From Hymenobacter pini (GTDB taxonomy: Bacteria; Bacteroidota; Bacteroidia; Cytophagales; Hymenobacteraceae): 64,000 bases of DNA. Made by a program: the position numbers and the translations under genes. Positions 44,025 to 50,634 of this stretch are shown here, one piece after another (within the stretch, counting starts at the first letter, position 1; each line of letters starts with the position of its first letter). A model generated the notes under the pieces. That model saw only the letters and a list, made by a program, of their open reading frames with translations, was not told the origin of the DNA and ran no database searches. The DNA lies in NCBI RefSeq assembly GCF_020421205.1, contig NZ_JAIZZH010000003.1, forward strand, positions 186,001-250,000, written 5' to 3'.

Positions 44025-44131
44025 GTTGAAGGATGCATGCTGAGTTATGCATGTTGAATTAACCAAGTGGGCTGCTGCGAAGAAGTTGCAGTGTGCAGCA
44101 CTAATTCAGCATTCGTAATTCATAATTAACT
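44025..44131. repeat. Heptamer-armed hairpin element between panB and the RluA gene
   Basis: The right arm (44101-44131) on the other strand reads AATTATG, AATTACG, AATGCTG, AATTA. The left arm (44029-44062) has GCTGAGTTATGCATG-TTGAATTA. It fills the whole gap between the two genes. Confidence 0.65.
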
Positions 44132-44135
44132 CGAA

Positions 44136-44843
44136 GTGAATCGACCAAACCTGTGGGCGGAAGGCCGGGAAATCCTATTTGAGGACAACCACCTGCTCAT
44201 CATCAATAAACCCGCCGGCCTACTGGTTCAGGGCGACGCCACCGGCGACGAGCCGCTTTCGGCCAAGGCGGAGGAATACCTGCGCTTCAAGTATAAGAAG
44301 CCGGGCGCGGCCTTCGTGGGCGTAGCCCACCGCCTCGACCGGCCCGTGAGCGGCGTGGTAGCCTTGGCCAAAACCAGCAAAGCCCTGAGCCGCCTCAACG
44401 AGATGTTCCGGGACAATAAGGTGCACAAAACCTATTGGGCCCTTACCGGCAAATGCCCCACCCCCACCCAGGGCCACCTCACGCACTGGTTGGTGAAAGA
44501 CCCTATCCGCAACACTACCAAAGCCTACACCGAGCGGCACGGCCAAGGCCTGAAATCGGACCTGGATTATCAGGTGCTGGGCCAGGCAGGTAGCCGCTGG
44601 CTGATACAGGTGAACCCCATTACGGGCCGCCCTCACCAGATCCGGGTGCAGCTCAGCTCCGGCCTCGGCACGCCCATCGTCGGCGACGTGAAGTACGGTT
44701 TCCTGGCTCCCCTGCCCGACGTCAGCATTGCCCTGCACGCCCGGCAGCTAGAGTTTCAGCATCCCGTTACGAAAGAAGAAATGTGCTTTCGGGCCCCCGT
44801 GCCCGATGTAGCGCACTGGGAAGCAGCTCAGGCATACTATTAA
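44136..44843 (+). CDS. RluA-family pseudouridine synthase
   Basis: Isomerises uridine to pseudouridine in rRNA or tRNA. The 235-residue product contains LLIINKPAGLLVQGD, the active-site motif AHRLDRPVSG with the catalytic Asp, the KTYWALTGK segment, and PITGRPHQIRVQLS near the end, all in the usual order. There is no N-terminal S4 domain, so it resembles RluA/TruC types. It starts at GTG 44136. A strong terminator follows at 44863-44911. Which RNA it modifies cannot be told from the sequence. Confidence 0.92.
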   Translation: MNRPNLWAEGREILFEDNHLLIINKPAGLLVQGDATGDEPLSAKAEEYLRFKYKKPGAAFVGVAHRLDRPVSGVVALAKTSKALSRLNEMFRDNKVHKTYWALTGKCPTPTQGHLTHWLVKDPIRNTTKAYTERHGQGLKSDLDYQVLGQAGSRWLIQVNPITGRPHQIRVQLSSGLGTPIVGDVKYGFLAPLPDVSIALHARQLEFQHPVTKEEMCFRAPVPDVAHWEAAQAYY

Positions 44844-44862
44844 TTACTGCCACTCTGAACCG

Positions 44863-44911
44863 GAAAATAAAGCGTCATCCTAAGTAGTGCTCAGGATGAC
44901 GCTTTATTTTC
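44863..44911 (+). terminator. Rho-independent terminator after the pseudouridine synthase gene
   Basis: Perfect 18-base arms (44863-44880 and 44894-44911), ending in TTTATTTTC on the plus strand. The core CGTCATCCTAAG resembles widespread bacteroidotal dispersed palindromes. Confidence 0.85.
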
Positions 44912-44956
44912 TAGCCTGCACTTGTGAATAATATTTTGTCCTTTTCAGAAGGCTAA

Positions 44957-44988
44957 TTGCACTAGGGGCAGGCAGGGCCGTAGTTTTG
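44957..44988 (+). promoter_or_regulatory. Bacteroidota promoter for the desaturase gene
   Basis: TTG (44957-44959), a 21-base spacer and TAGTTTTG (44981-44988) match the -33/-7 consensus. The ATG is 94 bases downstream of the -7 box. Confidence 0.65.
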
Positions 44989-45081
44989 TGGTGCGGCACT
45001 TGAACTTTAGCAGGGAATTTGAGCTTTTGGCCTCAAACGTGCCCGCCGCTCCCGGTTCCGACCTCTAATTTTTCTGCCCCT

Positions 45082-45837
45082 ATGGCAATACTCTTTTTCT
45101 TCGTAGCGCACTACTACCTGTCGCTCTTTACGCAGACGTTCTATCTGCACCGGTACGCTGCCCACAAGATGTTCACCATGAACAAGTTTTGGGAGAAATT
45201 CTTTTTCCTGTTCACGTACATCTGCCAGGGTTCCTCGTTCCTGTCGCCGCGGGCGTATGCGCTGCTGCACCGCATGCACCACGCCTACTCCGACACCGAG
45301 CTGGACCCCCACTCTCCCCACTTTTCCTCTAATGCCTTCAGCATGATGTGGAAGACTAAGGTGATTTATGGGGAGGTAGTGGAAAACCGCTATGAGGAAG
45401 CCAAGCGTTTTGAGGGCGACACCCCCGAGTGGAAAGCCCTGGAGGCCTTTGGTGGCACGGCTGTTTCCCGCATTGGCTGGGGCGCGCTGTACGTATTGTT
45501 CTACGTACAGTTTGCCACGGCGTGGTGGCAGTTCCTGCTGCTGCCCATCCACTTCCTGATGGGCCCCATCCACGGTGCTATTGTGAACTGGGGCGGCCAC
45601 AAATACGGCTACCAAAACTTCGATAACCACGATAAATCCATGAACACGCTGCCTTTCGACTTCTTGGCGTTTGGCGAGCTGTTTCAGAACAATCACCACA
45701 AGCTACCCATGCGCGTGAACTTCGGCGTGAAGAAATGGGAGCTGGACCCCACCTACGCCGTTATCTGGGTACTGGATAAAGTAGGCGTGGTAAAGGTGAA
45801 GCGTAAGTGGCAGCAGCCCGTCCAGATGGCGGCTTAG
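45082..45837 (+). CDS. Membrane acyl-CoA/fatty-acid desaturase
   Basis: Introduces a double bond into a saturated acyl chain with a di-iron centre. The 251-residue product has the three His boxes of the family: HRYAAH (23-28), HRMHHAY (63-69) and NNHHKLP near the C-terminus, with hydrophobic helices between. It lacks a fused cytochrome b5. The ATG at 45082 is taken because the upstream frame to 45019 is not like the family. It has its own promoter and a very long palindromic terminator. Cold adaptation of membrane lipids is a plausible role. Confidence 0.9.
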   Translation: MAILFFFVAHYYLSLFTQTFYLHRYAAHKMFTMNKFWEKFFFLFTYICQGSSFLSPRAYALLHRMHHAYSDTELDPHSPHFSSNAFSMMWKTKVIYGEVVENRYEEAKRFEGDTPEWKALEAFGGTAVSRIGWGALYVLFYVQFATAWWQFLLLPIHFLMGPIHGAIVNWGGHKYGYQNFDNHDKSMNTLPFDFLAFGELFQNNHHKLPMRVNFGVKKWELDPTYAVIWVLDKVGVVKVKRKWQQPVQMAA

Positions 45838-45846
45838 CTTTTGCTC

Positions 45847-45925
45847 TAACCGAACAGGGTTTACACGAACAGCCCCGTACCTGACATGCAGGTACGGGGC
45901 TGTTCGTGTAAACCCTGTTCGGTTA
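45847..45925. terminator. Perfect 37-base-arm palindrome, bidirectional terminator
   Basis: Arms 45847-45883 and 45889-45925 pair without mismatch around a 5-base loop. The right arm includes the stop codon of the minus-strand amidohydrolase gene. The inner core GCCCCGTACCTG and its complement are shared with the dnaA terminator. Confidence 0.9.
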
Positions 45926-47359
45926 AGGAATAGATCCACCTTCAGCCTTTGCCTGCTGCTTCAGTTCTGTCAGTGGTAAGAGCTTGCCCGCTTGTATCAC
46001 GTACCGGATAGCCCGAGTAGCCCGGATGTTTTGATCAGGCTTACCGGTGACAACTACTATGTCGGCTACATGGCCGCGTTGCAGGGTGCCCAACTGCGGC
46101 TGCCGTAAAATGCGGGCGGCCCCGCCGGTAGCAGCGTATAAAGCTTGGCTTGGGGTAAGTCCTGCCTCTACCAGTAAGGCTAGTTCCCGATGTAGTCCGC
46201 CCCCGGCGAGGTTATAGGCGCCTGCTGGGGCATCGGTGCCTGCCCCAATCAAGCCGCCCAACTTGTGCACTCGGCGTACCACGGCCTGCGCTAAGTGCAG
46301 ATCTGCTAAAGAAACTTGGTGCGCTTCCGCATCATAGGCCTTTGCCTGCATTTCAAACCATTGTTGCATGGCTGACGGTACATAAGCAGCTCCCGGCAAC
46401 CCCTGTAACTGCCGGGCCGAGTCAGGAGCGGCGGCTGCATAGAATACCGAGAAGGTAGGCACCAAGGCTACTTTGGCCCGCACAGTTGCTTGGGCCAACT
46501 GGTCGAGTAGTTGTTCATCGAAGGGTTCTTTAGCGGGGTCGCCGCCGAGGCGCTTGTAGGCCAACGCATATCCGCTTGTGTGCTCAATACTACTCACGCC
46601 TGCCTGAATAGCTTGCAGAGCGTCCACTTGCGCCCCTGTAAGCCCCCTCGTTATCTGCATACCTAAGTCCGTCATTACGGGCAAGTTCTTTTGGCGGGCG
46701 CGGGCCACTGCAGCTTGGTACGCCGGCCAGGACAGTTGCTCGTATAGTTTCACCACAGAAGCCCCATGAGCGGCTAGGCTATCCACAGCCGCTTGGGCTT
46801 GGGCTGGTGTGCTCACTTCCAGCACCAAATTGTCCGTAATAGGCCCCGCCGTAGCCGGCCGAATAGCTACCTGCAGGTCTGAATCGGGAAAGCCAGAGGC
46901 TGTCAGCAACTCTCGAAAAAACGTGGTAGGCCCATCGAGCAAGGGCCCACTGTAAAGCACGCGGGGCGCATACGGCCGAATGCGTCGGACTTGCGCAAGC
47001 ATGGTTAGCTGGTTGTTCGCGTCGCGGACGGTAGTAACGCCAGCGGGTAACAACCAAGCAGTGTACTGGGGACGCAAATGCTCATGCAAATCAATCAGAC
47101 CTGGCAGAATAGTTTCCTCTGGCGCTACATTCACTACTCTCGCTTTAGCCGGAATGCGCACCCGGTTTTCGGGGCCGACAGCTAGGATGCTACCAGACTT
47201 TATTACCACAACTCCTCGCTCCAGGGCAGGACGGCCAGTACCGTCCCACAGTCGCCCCCGCAATACCAGCACCGAATCGGGTACTTCACCAGCCGCCCAA
47301 TGACTTACTATTAAAATTATACCCAATAGCCAATAGCGGTGGCGGAAACGTACTTGCAT
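45923..47359 (-). CDS. Exported amidohydrolase (imidazolonepropionase-like)
   Basis: The 478-residue product has an N-terminal signal or anchor (YWLLGIILIVSHWAAG). The metal-dependent hydrolase fold follows, with LPGLIDLHEHL (His92 and His94), a probable carbamylated Lys in SVVKLYE, SSIEHTSG (metal His) and GAGTDAPAG (catalytic Asp). The C-terminal beta-sandwich carries LQRGHVADIVVV. Relatives hydrolyse dipeptides, cyclic amides or xenobiotics. The substrate is unknown, though export suggests a peptide or a similar nutrient. Its DNA is slightly less GC-rich than the neighbours. Confidence 0.86.
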   Translation of the reverse strand: MQVRFRHRYWLLGIILIVSHWAAGEVPDSVLVLRGRLWDGTGRPALERGVVVIKSGSILAVGPENRVRIPAKARVVNVAPEETILPGLIDLHEHLRPQYTAWLLPAGVTTVRDANNQLTMLAQVRRIRPYAPRVLYSGPLLDGPTTFFRELLTASGFPDSDLQVAIRPATAGPITDNLVLEVSTPAQAQAAVDSLAAHGASVVKLYEQLSWPAYQAAVARARQKNLPVMTDLGMQITRGLTGAQVDALQAIQAGVSSIEHTSGYALAYKRLGGDPAKEPFDEQLLDQLAQATVRAKVALVPTFSVFYAAAAPDSARQLQGLPGAAYVPSAMQQWFEMQAKAYDAEAHQVSLADLHLAQAVVRRVHKLGGLIGAGTDAPAGAYNLAGGGLHRELALLVEAGLTPSQALYAATGGAARILRQPQLGTLQRGHVADIVVVTGKPDQNIRATRAIRYVIQAGKLLPLTELKQQAKAEGGSIP

Positions 47360-47501
47360 ACCTAACTGATAGTAGAGAACCGAGAAAATTACGACGAATA
47401 GTGGAGCAGTAATTTCAGCTTTTTTACGGTTTTCTAGCCTTTACGCAGCCACTTAAATGCGCCGCGCTTACCTGTACCATTACACAGAATACCGGCAACG
47501 C

Positions 47502-47532
47502 TTTTTATCCGCAAAAACTGTGTGTACCTTTG
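47502..47532 (+). promoter_or_regulatory. Promoter for rpsP
   Basis: TACCTTTG (47525-47532) is an exact -7 box, and a T-run at 47502-47506 lies about 19 bases upstream in the -33 position. Confidence 0.6.
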
Positions 47533-47584
47533 CACCTCATTTTCAACCAGACGCACGGGATGCGTCGCTTAACCAAACCGGTTT

Positions 47585-48130
47585 ATGGCAGTTAAAATCC
47601 GCCTCGCCCGTCGTGGCCGCAAGAAGGCCGCAATGTTCGACATCGTTGTTGCTGACTCCCGCTCGCCCCGCGACGGCCGCTTCATCGAAAAAATCGGTAC
47701 CTACAACCCCCAGACCAACCCCGCCACCATCAACTTCGACGGTGACAAGGCGTTCGACTGGATCATGAAAGGTGCCCAGCCCACGGATACCGTGCGCGCC
47801 ATGCTCTCTTACCGCGGTGTACTGTACCGCAAACACCTGCAACTGGGTGTTATCAAAGGTGCTATTTCGCAGGAAACTGCTGACCAGCGCTTCACCGACT
47901 GGAAAGAGCAGAAAGACGCCAAAATTGAAGGCAAGCGCACCAACCTCGGCAACGCCAAGGAGGATGCTCGCAAGCAGCGTCTGGCCGCCGAAACCAAAGT
48001 AAACGAAGCTCGTGCTGAAGCACAGCGCGCCAAGCAGGCTGCTGCTCTGGCTGCTGCCGCTCCGGCCGCTGAAGGCGAAGCTACCGAAGCTGAAGCCCCG
48101 GCTGAAACGACTGAGGAAGCCGGCGCTTAA
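47585..48130 (+). CDS. rpsP: 30S ribosomal protein S16
   Basis: A primary-binding protein of the small subunit. The 181-residue product has the S16 core in the first 85 residues ([21 protein letters not shown] split across the first strand, [10 protein letters not shown]). About 95 extra residues follow, first Lys/Arg-rich and then Ala/Glu-rich, ending in ETTEEAGA. This tail is common in Bacteroidota and is not part of the fold. It is followed by rimM, trmD and rplS, the classical ribosome-maturation gene set. Confidence 0.97.
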   Translation: MAVKIRLARRGRKKAAMFDIVVADSRSPRDGRFIEKIGTYNPQTNPATINFDGDKAFDWIMKGAQPTDTVRAMLSYRGVLYRKHLQLGVIKGAISQETADQRFTDWKEQKDAKIEGKRTNLGNAKEDARKQRLAAETKVNEARAEAQRAKQAAALAAAAPAAEGEATEAEAPAETTEEAGA

Positions 48131-48144
48131 TTTCCGGCTCACGT

Positions 48145-48205
48145 GAGAAGGTGATGAGGTAACTGAGTGCCCTCGGGCATGCTGGTTTCACCTCATCACC
48201 TTCTC
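48145..48205. repeat. Hairpin element between rpsP and rimM
   Basis: GAGAAGGTGATGAGGT (48145-48160) pairs perfectly with 48190-48205, and an inner GCCC/GGGC pair lies at 48169-48178. The arm contains the heptamer-like units GGTGATG and AGGTAAC, so it may belong to the short-repeat hairpin family. It has no T-run and may act as an attenuator or mRNA stabiliser. Confidence 0.6.
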
Positions 48206-48233
48206 TATGTTTCCCCTCTTCATTTCTTCTGCC

Positions 48234-48815
48234 ATGACGCTCGACGACTGCTACGAACTGGGTTCCATTGTGAAGCCCCACGGCCTGAAAGGCTTCGTGG
48301 TGGCCGCCCTGGATGTAGACGACCTGGAGGCGTACCGTAAGCTGAAAAAGGTGCTGCTGGCTTTGCCCACGGCTCCGGAAAAGCTCACGGAATACGCCGT
48401 TGAGAAGCTGCAGCCCCAGGGCACCGGCCGGGCATTGCTCAAGCTGAAAGGTATTGAGCGGGTAGAGGAAGCTGAGCCGCTGCGTAACGCCAAGCTCTGG
48501 CGCCCCCTTTCGGAGCTACCCGCACTGGAAGCAGACCAGTTCTACTTCCACGATGTGATTGGCTTTACGGTGGTGGATGCGCAACTCGGCGAGTTGGGCA
48601 CCGTGGAAACCTTCTACGAGTTGCCCCAGCAGGATGTGCTGTCGATGCGCTACAAAGGCCAGGAAGTATTAATTCCGGTGGCTGATGAGCTCATTTTGCA
48701 CGCCGATGAAGAAGCGCGGAAACTGCACGTGAACCTCCCCGAAGGCCTTCTGGACGTGTACCTCACGCCGGCCTCGCGGGAGCGGGATGAGCCCGACGAA
48801 GTTGTAGAGCCCTAG
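48234..48815 (+). CDS. rimM: Ribosome maturation factor RimM
   Basis: Assists assembly of the 30S head domain and binds S19. The 193-residue product has the N-terminal barrel ([17 protein letters not shown]) and the C-terminal PRC-barrel ([13 protein letters not shown], then [17 protein letters not shown]). The ATG at 48234 gives a family-like N-terminus, while an ATG nine codons earlier lies just after the hairpin at 48145-48205. It ends nine bases before trmD. Confidence 0.95.
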   Translation: MTLDDCYELGSIVKPHGLKGFVVAALDVDDLEAYRKLKKVLLALPTAPEKLTEYAVEKLQPQGTGRALLKLKGIERVEEAEPLRNAKLWRPLSELPALEADQFYFHDVIGFTVVDAQLGELGTVETFYELPQQDVLSMRYKGQEVLIPVADELILHADEEARKLHVNLPEGLLDVYLTPASRERDEPDEVVEP

Positions 48816-48823
48816 GCCCGGTT

Positions 48824-49498
48824 ATGCGCATCGACATTGTCACGTGTCAGCCGGATTTGCTGGTGAGCCCCTTTGCCCATTCCATTGTGAAGCGGGCTCA
48901 GGACAAAGGCTTGGCCGAAATTCACCTGCACGACCTTCGCCGCTACGCTATTAACAAGCACGGTCAGATTGATGACTACGTGTTTGGGGGCGGGGCCGGC
49001 ATGGTGCTGCGCGTGGAGCCTATTGCGGCCTGCTTTGACGAATTGCTGGCCCAGCGGAGCTACGAGGCCGTCATTTACATGACGCCCGACGGTGAAACGT
49101 TGCGCCAGCCCCTGGTCAACCGACTATCGTTGGCGGGCAACCTGCTCATTCTGTGCGGGCACTACAAAGGCGTGGATGAGCGTATCCGTCAAGCCTACAT
49201 CACCCACGAAATCAGCGTAGGCGACTATGTGCTGAGCGGGGGTGAGTTGGGCGCAGCCATACTGGTGGATGCGGTGGTGCGGCTGTTGCCCGGCGTGCTA
49301 GGCAACGAGGAATCAGCCCTGAGCGACTCGTTTCAGGACAACCTGCTGGCCCCACCCGTGTACACCCGCCCGGCCGAATGGCGAGGCCTTACAGTACCGG
49401 AGATATTGCTTTCGGGCAATACCCCCAAAATTGACGTGTGGCGGCACGAGCAGGCCCTGGCCCGCACCGAGCAACGCCGCCCCGACTTGTTACAGTGA
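48824..49498 (+). CDS. trmD: tRNA (guanine-N1)-methyltransferase
   Basis: Methylates G37 of tRNAs using S-adenosylmethionine and prevents +1 frameshifts. The 224-residue product carries the trefoil-knot SAM site ([20 protein letters not shown] followed by [10 protein letters not shown]), [11 protein letters not shown] and the N-terminal [11 protein letters not shown]. It ends in RRPDLLQ, close to the family's usual length. It lies nine bases after rimM and is probably cotranslated. Confidence 0.97.
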   Translation: MRIDIVTCQPDLLVSPFAHSIVKRAQDKGLAEIHLHDLRRYAINKHGQIDDYVFGGGAGMVLRVEPIAACFDELLAQRSYEAVIYMTPDGETLRQPLVNRLSLAGNLLILCGHYKGVDERIRQAYITHEISVGDYVLSGGELGAAILVDAVVRLLPGVLGNEESALSDSFQDNLLAPPVYTRPAEWRGLTVPEILLSGNTPKIDVWRHEQALARTEQRRPDLLQ

Positions 49499-49573
49499 AT
49501 GAGGCCCCAAGCAAATCCACCCAGCTCTTCCGTGCTGCCAGTGGGGTTGCTTACTAAATCACTCATCCACTCA

Positions 49574-49604
49574 TTGTTTTAATAAAAATAGAGGGCTATA
49601 TTTG
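49574..49604 (+). promoter_or_regulatory. Bacteroidota promoter for rplS
   Basis: TTG (49574-49576), a 20-base spacer and TATATTTG (49597-49604) match the consensus closely. It gives rplS a promoter separate from the rpsP-rimM-trmD unit. Confidence 0.8.
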
Positions 49605-49663
49605 CGCCTCTTTACCCGAAACCCTTCAGGGCGGCGCGGCCGTCCTTCACAGTTTTTCCAGCC

Positions 49664-50041
49664 ATGAGCGTACTACTCGATTTTATCCAGCAGGAATCCC
49701 AGGAGCGCCGCGCCAGCTTCCCCCAGTTTGCAGCCGGTGACACCGTTAACGTCCACGTAAAAATCCGCGAGGGTAACAAGGAGCGCATTCAGCAGTTCCA
49801 GGGCGTGGTGATTCAGCGTAAGAACACCAACTCGAACGGCGAAACCTTCACGGTTCGTAAGATTTCGAACCAAATCGGCACCGAGCGTATTTTCCCGCTG
49901 CTGTCGCCCAACATCGACAAGATTGAAGTTATCCGTCGTGGTAAAGTTCGTCGTGCTCGTCTGTTCTACCTGCGTGGCCTGTCGGGCAAAGCTGCTCGCA
50001 TCAAGGAGAAGCGTCGCGTGGTAGCTACTACCGCCGCCTAA
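49664..50041 (+). CDS. rplS: 50S ribosomal protein L19
   Basis: A protein at the interface of the ribosomal subunits. The 125-residue product contains the signature INRUP-like regions [20 protein letters not shown] and VVIQRKN, then [13 protein letters not shown] and the basic [13 protein letters not shown]. Length is normal. It has its own promoter (49574-49604) and terminator (50063-50097). Confidence 0.97.
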   Translation: MSVLLDFIQQESQERRASFPQFAAGDTVNVHVKIREGNKERIQQFQGVVIQRKNTNSNGETFTVRKISNQIGTERIFPLLSPNIDKIEVIRRGKVRRARLFYLRGLSGKAARIKEKRRVVATTAA

Positions 50042-50062
50042 GCTACATCAGCTTGCTTATAG

Positions 50063-50097
50063 AAAAGCCCAGTTCCTATTGCAGGAACTGGGCTTTT
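50063..50097 (+). terminator. Rho-independent terminator after rplS
   Basis: AAAAGCCCAGTTCCT (50063-50077) pairs with 50083-50097, followed by T. Confidence 0.92.
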
Positions 50098-50125
50098 TCG
50101 TTGGCTATAGCCTGGTATGGAAAAC

Positions 50126-50494
50126 CTATTTCAGCTGCGCAGCGGCGGCACTCAGGGCTTCACCTAGTTTCTCTACCCGCTCGGCTGTGTTGGGGTTTTC
50201 AGCAAATACGGCCGCTTTGGTGGTGTTGGTTCCCAGACGGCTCAGTAACTGCGCTACTTTGTCTTTATCGATGCTACCACCATTAAAGTGGGCTTTCAAC
50301 TCCTGCAGGTCGGTTACCAGTTGGTACAACTCGGGGTTGTTTACATCTTTCAGGTCTTCAATCCAGCGCTGAAAATGGTTATCCAGGCCGGAGCGGTCTG
50401 CCTCCTCTTGCAGGTCGTTGCCTAGTAGTTTGGTGGTGCCATCAAGATGGTTCTGGTGCTGGGTGTCGTCTTTCGGTTGCTTGTGGAAGGACAT
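50126..50494 (-). CDS. Small helical cytosolic protein, unknown
   Basis: The 122-residue product is predicted to be entirely helical, with no signal peptide or membrane segment. It begins with a His/Gln-rich stretch (SFHKQPKDDTQHQNH) and contains several aliphatic heptads (ELYQLVTDLQELKAHF, ERVEKLGEALSAAAAQL). It lies convergent to rplS and divergent from the M1 peptidase gene. I do not recognise a named family, though a small stress or regulatory role is possible. Confidence 0.6.
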   Translation of the reverse strand: MSFHKQPKDDTQHQNHLDGTTKLLGNDLQEEADRSGLDNHFQRWIEDLKDVNNPELYQLVTDLQELKAHFNGGSIDKDKVAQLLSRLGTNTTKAAVFAENPNTAERVEKLGEALSAAAAQLK

Positions 50495-50634
50495 ATAAGA
50501 AGGTGTTAGGTGCCAGTGGGTAGCACAATGGTTGAGGTAAAAGGCAAACGTGCGCTTTTCTGGAAAGGTTATGCATGGGCGTTTGGGGCCGAACGGCTAC
50601 TTTCGTTGCCGTTCGTTTTACCTCTCCCCCATTC

